Positions 39,914 to 48,739 of a stretch of DNA of 64,000 bases are shown here, piece by piece. Under the pieces are notes generated by a model that did not search any database, was not told the DNA's origin, and saw only the letters and a program-made list of their open reading frames with translations. The translations under genes and the position numbers were made by a program. Source of the DNA: Pseudomonadota bacterium (lineage in GTDB: Bacteria; Pseudomonadota; Gammaproteobacteria; Xanthomonadales; Xanthomonadaceae); assembly GCA_023395465.1 (NCBI GenBank), contig JAEWZE010000048.1:1-64000 (forward strand), written 5' to 3'. Numbering within the stretch: position 1 is the first letter of the stretch; each line of letters begins with the position of its first letter.

Positions 39914-40465
39914 ATGGGCTGGTACTACGGATGGGATTCGCGCGAGTGCATGGTGCGCCACCTGCTAGCGCAGGAAGGCGGCAGCAGCGAGGTCATCGAC
40001 CACAGCCTGGTCGGGAACAACCTCTGGATGCTCCTCCGCCGCAAGGCCGACGGTTTCCGTTTCATCGTCCTGTGCCTGATCCGGAGCAACCGCGCCGACG
40101 GCTGGGGCTACAACGACGTCGAGGAGTCATGCGGTCCCGCCGAGGTGGACTGCCCGGAGCGCCTGCTCGCGCAGAGCGACGTCATCGATGAGATGGCCAT
40201 GCGCTGGCGCCAGCGCTGCCGCGACGCGCGCACCTTGCGCGCCAAGCAGCGCAGGTTCCTGGCCCAGCTGAAGGAAGGCGACCTGTTCCTCGTGGGCGAT
40301 CGCATTATCGAATGCACCGGCGTGCACGAGTACAAGTCGTGCTTCCGCAAGAGGAAGCAGATCACCATCTTCGGGAAGCAGCAGGACACGCACGACGTCT
40401 ATCGGTGGAAGAGCTGCTGGATCCGGCCTGTCGGCGCGACCACCACCAGCACGCAACCTGCGTGA
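39914..40465 (+). CDS. MGW-type protein, paralogue of the 29040 gene
   Basis: 183 aa. The first 115 residues match the 29040 product: MGWYYGWDSRECMVRHLL, SEVIDHSLVGNNLWMLLRRK, then VIDEMAMRWRQRCRDA against LDRSDDQSGNAVRWRERCRR. A C-terminal addition (residues about 120-183) carries LKEGDLFLVGDRIIECTGVH and YKSCFRKRKQITIFGKQQD, a basic beta-rich unit. It starts 1 base after a 40-residue gene. Function unknown. Confidence 0.65.
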   Translation: MGWYYGWDSRECMVRHLLAQEGGSSEVIDHSLVGNNLWMLLRRKADGFRFIVLCLIRSNRADGWGYNDVEESCGPAEVDCPERLLAQSDVIDEMAMRWRQRCRDARTLRAKQRRFLAQLKEGDLFLVGDRIIECTGVHEYKSCFRKRKQITIFGKQQDTHDVYRWKSCWIRPVGATTTSTQPA

Positions 40466-40518
40466 TCCCTCCGCCGGTTGCGCCACCCCGCCGCGGCGCC
40501 GCGCCCTACCATGCACCC

Positions 40519-40779
40519 ATGGACACCACCGACTCCATGACCGGCTACCTGCCAGTGCAGACGCGCCGAGCGACGCACGGCTCGGGCTTCCGCTGGTCGC
40601 GCATGCCGCTTGAGTCCGGCTCCTGCGTCTCGGGGGTCGAGTACCGGCTGTTCCAGGAAACGGCCGACGGGAACCTGCTACGGGAACATCTGGTGTTCAC
40701 CGCCCCCAAAACCCGCGCCGCGGTCGCGGCCGGACTCGTGAAGGCCCGCAAGCGCCTGCGTGCCGAATACTGTGCCTGA
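40519..40779 (+). CDS. small protein, unknown
   Basis: 86 aa from ATG 40519. A beta-rich core (SGVEYRLFQETADGNLLREH) and a basic helical end (VAAGLVKARKRLRAEYCA). There is a TACCAT hexamer upstream (40507-40512) but no -35-like box. Confidence 0.5.
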   Translation: MDTTDSMTGYLPVQTRRATHGSGFRWSRMPLESGSCVSGVEYRLFQETADGNLLREHLVFTAPKTRAAVAAGLVKARKRLRAEYCA

Positions 40780-40813
40780 GCCCTGCTGGCGGCTTCCCGG
40801 CCCTCTGCGGTTG

Positions 40814-41191
40814 ATGAACGCCCGGTCGCGGAGCTTCTCCGCGCGTCGCGGACTCCTCGTGCTGTTGACCGTCGCAATGACCCTGGCCTGCAGTGGCCGC
40901 ACCAGCGACTCGGTGCAGGTGCAGTTGCAACAGCCCGGTTACGCAGAAGAAGCCTGGCAGATGTGCCGACTCATCAATCGCGAACTCACGCCCGTCAAGC
41001 CGTGCAACGTCTCCATGGGCCGGCATCTGGACGTCACTGTGCCGCTGGATCCACCCACGCTGCGTCGACTGTGCATCGAGTTGCGCGTCCTGGCAGTGCG
41101 CCGCGAGATCGAGTTCACGCGAAGCTGGACGATCCGGTTTTACTCCGCATTCTCTTCCCACGGCCCGATAGAGACGTGCCCGCTAAGCTGA
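40814..41191 (+). CDS. small lipoprotein, unknown
   Basis: 125 aa from ATG 40814. Signal peptide with lipobox LTVAMTLACSG (C at about residue 26). The mature part is about 100 residues, with QVQLQQPGYAEEAWQMCRLI and three further cysteines. No family recognised; it would be membrane-anchored in the periplasm. Confidence 0.6.
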   Translation: MNARSRSFSARRGLLVLLTVAMTLACSGRTSDSVQVQLQQPGYAEEAWQMCRLINRELTPVKPCNVSMGRHLDVTVPLDPPTLRRLCIELRVLAVRREIEFTRSWTIRFYSAFSSHGPIETCPLS

Positions 41192-41505
41192 AACACCGCG
41201 CGCCGGTTAATGATTGTGAATACCGAGAAAGCCCGATGTCACAGTCTTGGCCTACTCCGCCTCCCCCGATCGCGCTTTCAGCCATTTGTTCACTTGCCGA
41301 TGGCATCATTGCTTCCGCGTTGCTGCATCGATCTCGCTCGCAGCCCTGCGGGTGGTGATCAAGGCTCCCAGTGGCACGAGCTGCGCGGCGCTTCCGCCCG
41401 TGACCTGATCTGTGTCAAGTCGGGTCGAGCGGCGTCTGGCATCATTTCGCAGCCTGCCGCTTCGGAGCACATGGCGCGCACGACATTAAGAGCCTTTCCA
41501 GGACG
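41192..41505. other. 314 bases with no supported gene; weak promoter-like motif
   Basis: A 40-codon frame at 41236-41358 (MSQSWPTPPPPIALSAIC...) is open but has no other support. TCATTT (41442-41447), 19 bases, GCACAT (41467-41472) is a weak match to the recurrent motif placed 33 bases before the next gene. Confidence 0.35.
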
Positions 41506-41835
41506 ATGAAGCTCACCACCGAACATCTCAAGAACCCTCTGGCAACGCTCGAAGCCGAGCTTCGCAACGTCAAGCGCATCGCAGACCAGACCGGTCAGCC
41601 TTGCTACGTGGGTAGCCAGCTGATCGATCGATGGATGATGCTGTTGGAGGCCGAAACCCTCGCGATGCCCAGCCCACGGGCCGTGGTCGACCATATTGTG
41701 GCAGCCGCTCGGCCTATCAATGACGGCGCGCCTGAACACGGATGGCGCATCGAAGACGCCGTGATGCGCCGGGCGAAGAAGTGCCAGGCTCCGGAACTGC
41801 CCGAACACCTGATGGCAGCGGTAAAGTCCAAGTAG
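41506..41835 (+). CDS. small helical protein, unknown
   Basis: 109 aa, with CCAGGA 4-9 bases before the ATG. Helical N-terminal half (NPLATLEAELRNVKRIADQT), then QLIDRWMMLLEAETLAMPSP and a charged C-terminus. It weakly resembles the 39285 product. Confidence 0.5.
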   Translation: MKLTTEHLKNPLATLEAELRNVKRIADQTGQPCYVGSQLIDRWMMLLEAETLAMPSPRAVVDHIVAAARPINDGAPEHGWRIEDAVMRRAKKCQAPELPEHLMAAVKSK

Positions 41836-41884
41836 GACGCTGGAGATACCAAGCGAGCGGCCGTTAACGGGCTCGTGCAACTGC

Positions 41885-41915
41885 AACTTTCGCCGCGGTG
41901 GCGATGCGGTAGGAC
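41885..41915 (+). promoter_or_regulatory. recurrent element promoter, copy 16
   Basis: AACTTT (41885-41890), 19 bases, TAGGAC (41910-41915); the start codon follows at 41977. Confidence 0.5.
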
Positions 41916-41976
41916 ATGGGATAGGGCCGACTCAAGTCGATGTCGATCCCGGACCCCATCACCACCGGAGACCACC

Positions 41977-42234
41977 ATGGAAACCCGCGCTACCCGCTGG
42001 ATGTTCGAGGGCGAGGAGCTGACGGTCGCGCAGATCCGCCAGCGCGTCCCGATCCTCAGCGATCGCACCATCCGCAAGCACCTGGCCGCCGGCCGCGACA
42101 CCCGCCAGGCCATGCTCAATTTCGACATCTCTGCGGCCAGTGCCCGCGGTGGCCGAAAGGCCGCCCGCCGTGCCAAGGCCGACGGGCTGTACGCCACCTT
42201 CCGTTCCTCTTCACCCAGCGCCTGCCATGTCTGA
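41977..42234 (+). CDS. small probable helix-turn-helix protein
   Basis: 85 aa. VAQIRQRVPILSDRTIRKHL (about residues 16-35) has the spacing of a helix-turn-helix recognition unit, followed by a basic stretch (GGRKAARRAKADGLYA). It resembles small phage or plasmid regulators. It overlaps the next gene, also a helix-turn-helix protein, by 8 bases. Tentative. Confidence 0.55.
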   Translation: METRATRWMFEGEELTVAQIRQRVPILSDRTIRKHLAAGRDTRQAMLNFDISAASARGGRKAARRAKADGLYATFRSSSPSACHV

Positions 42235-42670
42235 ACACCTCCTCGGGGCCGAAGCTGCGCTCCGCCAGGCCCTGCGAAACGTCGGCCAGTCCGATGCGGG
42301 CAGCCTGATCGAGCTGGCCGAGCGCCTGGAGGCGTGGTCGCGCGAGGTAGGCCGCCTGTTCGGCGACATGCAGCGCATGATGGCGGCACGTCCTGCGCTG
42401 GCTGCCGCTGCCGACCCGGTGGATCCGTCCATCGAGATCGACAGCGCCCCGATGGGCGCCGCCGAGCTGAAGGCGATCCGAGACGAGCTCGGCTGCATGC
42501 AGGAGAAGCTTGCGCGCCGCATCGGCGTCACCGCGGACACCCTCTGGCGCTGGGAGACAGGCGGCCGTCCGGTCAGCGACCACTTCACCGGCAAGCTCCG
42601 CGGCCAGCTGGCCAAGCACCGGCTTTCGACCCCAACCGATGGCATTGCGCCTGCGGTTGCAGCGTGCTGA
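42227..42670 (+). CDS. Cro/C1-like helix-turn-helix regulator
   Basis: 147 aa from ATG 42227. A helical N-terminal half (LIELAERLEAWSREVGRLFG, perhaps for dimerisation) and a C-terminal HTH of XRE type (about residues 82-125): AELKAIRDELGCMQEKLARR, then IGVTADTLWRWETGGRPVS, where the recognition helix is TADTLWRWE. It is coupled to another small HTH protein, so the pair could control local promoters, including the recurrent motif. No evidence for the target. Confidence 0.65.
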   Translation: MSEHLLGAEAALRQALRNVGQSDAGSLIELAERLEAWSREVGRLFGDMQRMMAARPALAAAADPVDPSIEIDSAPMGAAELKAIRDELGCMQEKLARRIGVTADTLWRWETGGRPVSDHFTGKLRGQLAKHRLSTPTDGIAPAVAAC

Positions 42671-42721
42671 CCCTCATCCGGCAACTACGCTCTCCGACAT
42701 GGACGGCACACCGTACTGACG

Positions 42722-42958
42722 ATGAACACCAAGCCTCACCCACGCATGCACTACCGTGGAATCGGAAGCCTGATAAGCCCCCTGCAGGCCTCAGCACCGG
42801 TCGTTCAGCGCGTCGCGGATCCGCGCTCGCGCGACGCGCTCGCCATCATCGAGCGTGAGTACCCCGAGCAGGCCCGGGTCCTTGCCGAGGCTCTCGTGCG
42901 TCTGCAGAAGACCAAGCCGATCGCTCCAGCGCCCCTCCCCGCCTTCGCTAGCGCCTGA
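42722..42958 (+). CDS. small protein, unknown
   Basis: 78 aa. An N-terminal disordered part (HPRMHYRGIGSLISPLQASA) and a helical end (DALAIIEREYPEQARVLAEA). No clear ribosome site. No family recognised. Confidence 0.45.
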   Translation: MNTKPHPRMHYRGIGSLISPLQASAPVVQRVADPRSRDALAIIEREYPEQARVLAEALVRLQKTKPIAPAPLPAFASA

Positions 42959-42990
42959 GCGCTTCGCGGCCGGCGAGACCGGATTCGCGC

Positions 42991-43021
42991 AAGTTTCGCC
43001 TCTGTATCGACCGGCTAACTT
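42991..43021 (+). promoter_or_regulatory. recurrent element promoter, copy 17
   Basis: AAGTTT (42991-42996), 19 bases, TAACTT (43016-43021). It precedes the start at 43049. Confidence 0.6.
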
Positions 43022-43048
43022 GAGGGTCAGACCTGGATGGAGCGCGCC

Positions 43049-43876
43049 ATGATTACTGCCACGCAGATTGCCGACCTGCTCGACGGCCTCGACGTCACCG
43101 AAGCCGGGCGCGAGCGCTACACGCGCCTGGCCGCGACCGCTGGTGTCGTATTGATCTGGCACCGGCCTTGCGCCGAGTCGGCTGAGATCCTCGTCACCGG
43201 AGCGCTGGACGGCCTGCACCCGCACGCGGCCTCCGCGCCCTTGCTCATCAACCGCGCCGGCCCCCTGTTGCTGCCTACGTACGGCGATGGGCCGACGCAC
43301 GCCCATCTCGAAAGCATGCAAGCCAGCGGGCTTGCCGTGCAGGTGCTCGCCAACGGCCCCACCGCCTACCCGCCCTGCTGGCAGGTGGGCATGCGGGGTC
43401 AGGCCGCCGGGTTCACCCTGACTCGCGACGGCGTCGCCTACTGCGAGGGCCTCGCGGTGGATCTTTCCTCCCTGCCTGCGCCGAACGATGCTGACCGATT
43501 CCAGGCACGGACCGTGGCATGGGTTCGCGATACCTTCGGCGCCGAGCAGTTCGCGGACATGCAGGAGCGCGGCGACCGCTTCGCCGAGGAAGCCTTGGAG
43601 TTCCTCCAGTCCATCGGCTACAGCCGCGAGTCTGTCCTGCGGGCCGTCCAGTACGTGTACGAGCGTGGCCACGGCGAGCCGCTTCAGGAGGCCGGTGGCG
43701 TCCTGCTGACGATGGCCCCGATCTGCGAGGTGCTGGGCTTCGACATCCTCCACGCCGGCGAGGTCGAACTGGCGCGCGTGCAGACCGAGGTGCGCGCCAT
43801 ACGCGCCAAGCAGGCGCGCAAGCCTGCCTTCAATGCCGCTCCAGCCCCTGCGCCGCTGAAGGTGGTGAACGGCTGA
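43049..43876 (+). CDS. unknown soluble protein
   Basis: 275 aa from ATG 43049 (GGAG 6 bases upstream; ATG 43037 is too close to the promoter). The N-terminal half is alpha/beta (QIADLLDGLDVTEAGRERYT, GVVLIWHRPCAESAEILVTG). The C-terminal half includes RFAEEALEFLQSIGYSRESV and YVYERGHGEPLQEAGGVLLT, resembling the E-E-x-L-E helical pattern of MazG-like nucleotide pyrophosphatases (cf. phage proteins with RxxEExxELxQ). The MazG-like reading is tentative. Confidence 0.55.
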   Translation: MITATQIADLLDGLDVTEAGRERYTRLAATAGVVLIWHRPCAESAEILVTGALDGLHPHAASAPLLINRAGPLLLPTYGDGPTHAHLESMQASGLAVQVLANGPTAYPPCWQVGMRGQAAGFTLTRDGVAYCEGLAVDLSSLPAPNDADRFQARTVAWVRDTFGAEQFADMQERGDRFAEEALEFLQSIGYSRESVLRAVQYVYERGHGEPLQEAGGVLLTMAPICEVLGFDILHAGEVELARVQTEVRAIRAKQARKPAFNAAPAPAPLKVVNG

Positions 43877-43879
43877 CCT

Positions 43880-43910
43880 AACTTGGGCTGGTGCTTCGCT
43901 GGTGCACCCT
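43880..43910 (+). promoter_or_regulatory. recurrent element promoter, copy 18
   Basis: AACTTG (43880-43885), 19 bases, CACCCT (43905-43910), a weaker copy. It makes ATG 43940 the likelier start of the gene that follows. Confidence 0.4.
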
Positions 43911-43939
43911 GGATGGACCTTCCACGCCACTTCTGCCCC

Positions 43940-44245
43940 ATGACCGGACCCGACCTGCTCGCGCTCTCTCCCGCTGTCCTGCCGACGGTCCCTGTCCGCC
44001 GTGGCGACGTGTTCGCCTATGGCGGCGCCACCCACCGCGCGGCGACGGTGATGGAGATCCAGCCGGGCGGCCGCGCTCTGGTCCGGATCGAAACCTTGCG
44101 TGAGGACAACCAGCCGGGCGTACGCGTGGCGAGCGAGACGACGCGGGAGCTGAAGGCCATGCCGCGCCTGGGTCGTGCCGTGCACCGGGATGGGATGTAC
44201 CTGTCCGCCGCGAGCCTGGCCTATCGACATCGCGCGCCCGGGTGA
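43940..44245 (+). CDS. small protein, unknown
   Basis: 101 aa from ATG 43940 (ATG 43913 would begin at the promoter hexamer). A beta-rich barrel-like core: VRRGDVFAYGGATHRAATVM, GGRALVRIETLREDNQPGVR. No motif recognised. Confidence 0.5.
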   Translation: MTGPDLLALSPAVLPTVPVRRGDVFAYGGATHRAATVMEIQPGGRALVRIETLREDNQPGVRVASETTRELKAMPRLGRAVHRDGMYLSAASLAYRHRAPG

Positions 44246-44321
44246 CATCGGCCTGCCAACCTCGCATGCACTCACGCCGGTTTCCATGCCCCGAGGCGCT
44301 TGGCGCGCCTAGATTGGCGCC

Positions 44322-44792
44322 ATGGACTCCCGTAGGCATTCACGGACAGATCTCGCCCACTGGGACCTGCCTTCGGCCGGTGAGCCAACGGCGTCATCTG
44401 CCGACCTGGCCGCGCATGCCGGTGCCTGGGAGGATCTGCCCTTCGGCTACTGCCCACTGCACCTGGTGCGCACGCCCTCGTCCTGGCGCAACCTGCGCGC
44501 GCCCCGCTTCGAGCTGGAACTTCCGGCAACAGAGGAGATGCGCGGCGCCTGGCGGATCTTCTACCTTGGACAGCAGAAACAGCTGACGCAGTCCGCGCTG
44601 GACATTGGCGTGAGTACTCTCGCCCTTCGCTTCGACGTGTGGATGTCGCGACGGGCCCGCGGACTGCCGATCGACTCCACCGCCCTACTACGGCTCCACG
44701 CCTCGTGCGCCCCGGCCCAGCAACGCCTGCTGCTGGACGATGTGATCAGGTGGACAGGGAGCGGCACGCTGTTGGCTTTCGTCTCCCGCTGA
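44322..44792 (+). CDS. unknown small protein before the pilus operon
   Basis: 156 aa from ATG 44322. It contains EDLPFGYCPLHLVRTPSSWR, LELPATEEMRGAWRIFYLGQ and a helical C-terminal region ending LDDVIRWTGSGTLLAFVSR. I recall 'PFGYCPLHLVRTPS'-like stretches in short ICE proteins, but cannot name a family. It lies 101 bases before pilL on the same strand and may share its transcript. Confidence 0.55.
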   Translation: MDSRRHSRTDLAHWDLPSAGEPTASSADLAAHAGAWEDLPFGYCPLHLVRTPSSWRNLRAPRFELELPATEEMRGAWRIFYLGQQKQLTQSALDIGVSTLALRFDVWMSRRARGLPIDSTALLRLHASCAPAQQRLLLDDVIRWTGSGTLLAFVSR

Positions 44793-44893
44793 CGTGGTCC
44801 ACAGCCCCAACCATGGCCTGTTGGGCGTGGGTTGGCGCTCCGCGTCCCCCTGCACTGCTCGACACTTCCTGCAACGAATCAGGCATTCCTTGC

Positions 44894-45688
44894 ATGAAGC
44901 AGACCGCAGCCATTCTTCTTCTTGCCGCAGCTGGCGTCGGCTCGGCGCCCGCGATCGCGGCGGAACTACGCCCGCTCGATCCCGGCGCCCTCAAGGTGCT
45001 GGGTTTGAGTGCGGACGCCCAGGCGACGCAGCGCGAAGCCACGCAAGGCGCGCCGCGCGCCCCATCCCGGCCAGCCAGCGCTCTCGTTCCCATGGCCGCA
45101 GAACTGCCCGCGCCGGGCGCCAGCCACGTCGCGACCCCGACGCGCAGGGTCGCCTGGGCGACGATGCCAGAGCCGGCGCGTCCAGCTGTCACCACGCCTA
45201 CACCCGCCCCGTCCGTCATGGTGACCACTGCTCCCCTCCCGCCGATGCCTTCTGCACCGGCGCCGGCGCCAGCCCGCGCGCGCGAATCCTCGCTGGCACT
45301 GGCGCCCTCCTCCCCACTGCCGGCCGACCTGCCTGTGAAGTCCACCGGCAGTGGCTCGACCGATCGCGGCGTTGCGGTTGTCGAACCGGTCCCGGCTGTC
45401 GCGGTCGCCGCTACGCCGCCGCCCGCGCCCCCACCGGTGCCGACCAAGTCTTTCGTGATCAACGCAGGCGAGATGGTGAGCGAGGTTTTCCGCCGCTGGC
45501 TGCAGTCCGACGGTAAGCAGCTGGTCTGGCAGACCGAGAGTGACTTCCGCCTGGACGTCGGCGCGCGCTTCCAGAAGGCGGACGCCGTCGACGCCGTGCA
45601 GGCCGTGGCCGAAAACCTGGGCCGCACCCATCCCGATCTCGCCGTGCGTGCCTACGCCAACGGTGTTGTGCTCGTCACGGACAAGTAA
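44894..45688 (+). CDS. pilL: PilL / TcpQ-like type IVb pilus protein
   Basis: 264 aa. Signal peptide (KQTAAILLLAAAGVGSAPAI), a long proline/alanine-rich disordered spacer (about residues 60-180), and a C-terminal TcpQ-type domain (about 185-264) with FVINAGEMVSEVFRRWLQSD, LVWQTESDFRLDVGARF and AVQAVAENLG. In R64-type thin pili PilL opens the operon, and TcpQ domains help the secretin assemble in the outer membrane. It is followed after 2 bases by pilN. Confidence 0.75.
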   Translation: MKQTAAILLLAAAGVGSAPAIAAELRPLDPGALKVLGLSADAQATQREATQGAPRAPSRPASALVPMAAELPAPGASHVATPTRRVAWATMPEPARPAVTTPTPAPSVMVTTAPLPPMPSAPAPAPARARESSLALAPSSPLPADLPVKSTGSGSTDRGVAVVEPVPAVAVAATPPPAPPPVPTKSFVINAGEMVSEVFRRWLQSDGKQLVWQTESDFRLDVGARFQKADAVDAVQAVAENLGRTHPDLAVRAYANGVVLVTDK

Positions 45689-45690
45689 TC

Positions 45691-47346
45691 ATGCGCATCT
45701 ACCGCCCCTTCCTCGTGTCGGCCCTGGCCGCAGCCCTGGCCGCGTGCGCGTCCACCCCCGCGCCGTCGCATCCGGGGCTCAATGAGATCGACAGCCGCGT
45801 CGATGGCGCGCGCGCCGACCTCGAGCAGCGCGCCGGCAGCCGCGCCGCCAGCTTCGAACGTCTGGACGAGATGTGGCTCGGCGCTACCCGTGTTGAGCGG
45901 GCAGGCCCGGCCGATCCGCCGGTCTTCAACGACCAGGTGAAGTTCCACCGCCTCTGGCCGGCGACGCTCCCGGAAGTGGCCCAGTACATCTCCAGCAACT
46001 ACGGGTTGCAGGTGCAGGTCAGCGACGACGCGATCGCGGCGGCCAGCGACGCCAGTCGATCCACTGAGAGCGGCGCGCCCTCACTGTCGGCCGCCGCCGG
46101 GCCTGTCCTGCCCCCCGTCGGCGGGAACCTGCCTCCCGGTGGAACCCCGATCGGCGCTGTCGCGTTCAACCCCGGCCAGGCCAAGGGCCTGAACATCGAC
46201 TACAGCGGCAATCTGCGCGGCTTCCTTGACCATGTCACCGCACTGAGCGGCACGTCCTGGCGCTACCGCAGCGGCCGCGTGGAGATCTTCGCTCTCGAGA
46301 CGCGTGTCTTTCAGCTCGAACTGTCCCCCGGCAGCGTGTCCTTCGATGCCAGCATCACCAACCGCTCCCAGGGCGGCGGGTCTCGCGGGGGCGGCGGTGG
46401 CGCGCAGGGCACAGAGACCGAGATGGGTGGCGGCGCGAACAGCAACGTGGCCGTCGAGCTGGATCCTTTCGCCGGTGTGGTGGAGGCCATCGATGGCCTG
46501 CTGACCGAGCGCGGCACCGCCACCGCGACGCCGGCGATGGCGCAGGTCGTGGTCACCGATCGGCCTGCCGCACTTGAGCGCATCAGCGCATACGTCGAAC
46601 AGGTCAACGCGATCGCTTCGCGCCAGGTCGCACTCGACGTGCGCGTGTACCTGGTGGAAGCCAAGCGCAGCAACGGCCATGCGATCAGCTGGGACATGGT
46701 CTGGAAGTCCGTCTCCAGCTCCATCGGTGTCGACCTCTCGGCCGGCAATACCCTGCCGGGCAGTTCCACTCTGGGAATGTCCGTACTCGACGCCGGCTCT
46801 CCTTTCAATGGCAGCCGCGTGCTGCTCGACGCCTTGGCGACCCAGGGCAACGTGCGCGAACTGACCTCCGCCACCCCCGTGACGCTCTCCGGCCGCCCGG
46901 TGTCCATGCAGGTCGCCGAGGAGACCGGCTACCTCGAATCGAGCCAGGTGAGCCTGGTTCCCGACGTCGGTCAGCAGGTATCCCTGACCCCGGGCAAGGT
47001 GACCAGCGGCTTCTCGATGAACCTGCTGCCCATCATGTCCGGCAGCGACACGGTGCTGATGCAGGCGATGATCAACCTGTCGAGCCTGCGCGAGCTGCGC
47101 CGGCTTGGCTCGGACTCGCAAGGCAACATGATGGAAACGCCGCTGATCGATTCGCGGCAGATCATGCAGAACGTCCGGCTCAAGTCCGGCCAGACGCTGG
47201 TGCTGACGGGCTTCGAACAGGAAACGCTGCGCTCTGACGCGGCCGGCGTAGGCCATCCCAAGTTCAGTTTGCTCGGAGGCAAGAGCAACAGCGACAAGCG
47301 CGCCACCTCGCTGGTCATCCTGATCACGCCGCGGGTGATCTCGTGA
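45691..47346 (+). CDS. pilN: PilN, outer-membrane secretin lipoprotein of the type IVb pilus
   Basis: 551 aa. The lipobox LAAALAACAS gives a lipid-attached C at about residue 19. N-domains cover about residues 80-330, with a glycine-rich insert (SRGGGGGAQG). The C-terminal secretin domain has ATPVTLSGRPVSMQVAEETG, VTSGFSMNLLPIMSG, IDSRQIMQNVRLKSGQTLVL and an end LVILITPRVIS, the classic secretin close. It forms the pilus exit pore. It overlaps pilO by 4 bases. Confidence 0.9.
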   Translation: MRIYRPFLVSALAAALAACASTPAPSHPGLNEIDSRVDGARADLEQRAGSRAASFERLDEMWLGATRVERAGPADPPVFNDQVKFHRLWPATLPEVAQYISSNYGLQVQVSDDAIAAASDASRSTESGAPSLSAAAGPVLPPVGGNLPPGGTPIGAVAFNPGQAKGLNIDYSGNLRGFLDHVTALSGTSWRYRSGRVEIFALETRVFQLELSPGSVSFDASITNRSQGGGSRGGGGGAQGTETEMGGGANSNVAVELDPFAGVVEAIDGLLTERGTATATPAMAQVVVTDRPAALERISAYVEQVNAIASRQVALDVRVYLVEAKRSNGHAISWDMVWKSVSSSIGVDLSAGNTLPGSSTLGMSVLDAGSPFNGSRVLLDALATQGNVRELTSATPVTLSGRPVSMQVAEETGYLESSQVSLVPDVGQQVSLTPGKVTSGFSMNLLPIMSGSDTVLMQAMINLSSLRELRRLGSDSQGNMMETPLIDSRQIMQNVRLKSGQTLVLTGFEQETLRSDAAGVGHPKFSLLGGKSNSDKRATSLVILITPRVIS

Positions 47347-48728
47347 GTCACACTGCTCCATCGTGGGAAGCGCGTGCCGGCAGGCGAAAGCTCGCCGCAG
47401 GCCTGTCGTGGGTGCCCATGATCGGCACCGCCAAAGAAGCGCTGCAGGCGGAGTTCAAGGCAGTACTGCGCACCTCTGGCACGTCCTATGGCGTCATCGC
47501 GCCCGGTCCCGAGCAGGGCTACACCCTCGCCGGCGCCGTTCGCGCAAATGCCTCGCGCAAGCGCGCAAAACTGTCTGGCCGCATCCCCGCCGCCATGTGG
47601 CTTGCCCACTCCGTGCAGCGGCCGACGATCTATGTCGAAGTGGTCGAAGGCGGCTACTGGGTGCTGGCGGCAAGCCCGGGCGAGATCGACCCCCGTGGCG
47701 ACGTGGCCCTGTCGGGTGACGAGGCGGCCCAACTGGCCAGCCGCATCCTGTCGGAGGCCGTGGAGGCGGGCCAGGAGCCCGAGTTGGTGGTGTGGCCAAC
47801 GATCGAGGCGATGCCCGCCGCGATGCCCCTGCCCGGCGCCACGCGCACCGCATCGCTCGAAGCGCTCCTGAGCGCCACCCCGCCCAAGGCCCGTGTCGGC
47901 AAGCACGTAGGCCTGCCCACGTGGGTCCCGATGGCCGCGCTGGTCGTGGTCTGTGCAACCGTGGGCTACACGGGCTTCGAGAAGATCAGCACCGCCGTGG
48001 AGAACAGCCGCCTGGCAGAGGCGGCCCGCCGGGATGCCGAGCGCCAGGAGGCCAACCGCCTGTTGGCCGAGCGCGAGCTGCAGCAGCGCCTGGCCGAGCA
48101 CGCGCAGTCCCACCTGGACGCCATGCTCGATACGCCCTCCCCGACCGATGCGGTCGACGCGTGCCTAGGCGCGACCCACCGCTTGCCCGCAATGCTCGGC
48201 GGCTGGTACTTGAGCGCGATCGACTGCGACGAGATGGGGCAGGCGCAGGGCACCTACACCCAGTCCGATTCGCTACGCGGTCGGGCGACGCAAGCCACGT
48301 TCCGCTCTGCCGCTGAGCGCCGCGGCTACAAGAGCGACTATGGCTGGTTCCAGTCCACGGCCAGCATCCAGCTGCCGGCACCGCCGCTTGCCCTGCGCAA
48401 TCCGCCGCAGATCTCCTCGCTGCCCGGGACGCTACCCGCGTCCACCGCGCTGTCTTCCCACGGCCAGCGCGTGGCGGCCATGTACGAGGGCGTGACGTTC
48501 CGCGCCGAGCGGCCGCAAGACATCGACCTGCCTGCTCTCGAGGGCCAGGAGGTCACGGCTGCGTACCGCACCAGCAAGCTGCGCATTGACGGCACGGGCT
48601 TGTGGTCAATGCCGGGAATCATCCCGGAGGGCGGAAACGTCGCGCTCTCGCGCATCACGCTGACTTCGGACGAAACCCAGCGCTGGACCTGGGTCGTGGA
48701 AGGCCAGTTCATCACCGCCATCGACTGA
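47343..48728 (+). CDS. pilO: PilO, inner-membrane type IVb pilus assembly protein
   Basis: 461 aa from a GTG overlapping the pilN stop. An N-terminal cytoplasmic domain (about residues 1-195; FKAVLRTSGTSYGVIAPGPE, VEVVEGGYWVLAASPGEID), one membrane helix (about 198-212, WVPMAALVVVCATVGY), a coiled coil (about 215-260), and a periplasmic C-terminal part. This fits PilO2-type proteins, which link the secretin to the ATPase and inner-membrane platform. Confidence 0.8.
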   Translation: MSHTAPSWEARAGRRKLAAGLSWVPMIGTAKEALQAEFKAVLRTSGTSYGVIAPGPEQGYTLAGAVRANASRKRAKLSGRIPAAMWLAHSVQRPTIYVEVVEGGYWVLAASPGEIDPRGDVALSGDEAAQLASRILSEAVEAGQEPELVVWPTIEAMPAAMPLPGATRTASLEALLSATPPKARVGKHVGLPTWVPMAALVVVCATVGYTGFEKISTAVENSRLAEAARRDAERQEANRLLAERELQQRLAEHAQSHLDAMLDTPSPTDAVDACLGATHRLPAMLGGWYLSAIDCDEMGQAQGTYTQSDSLRGRATQATFRSAAERRGYKSDYGWFQSTASIQLPAPPLALRNPPQISSLPGTLPASTALSSHGQRVAAMYEGVTFRAERPQDIDLPALEGQEVTAAYRTSKLRIDGTGLWSMPGIIPEGGNVALSRITLTSDETQRWTWVVEGQFITAID

Positions 48729-48739
48729 GCAGGCAAACC

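Noticed and set aside
41236..41358. 40-codon frame beginning MSQSWPTPPPP
   Set aside because: No ribosome site or promoter motif, and no coupling to a neighbour.
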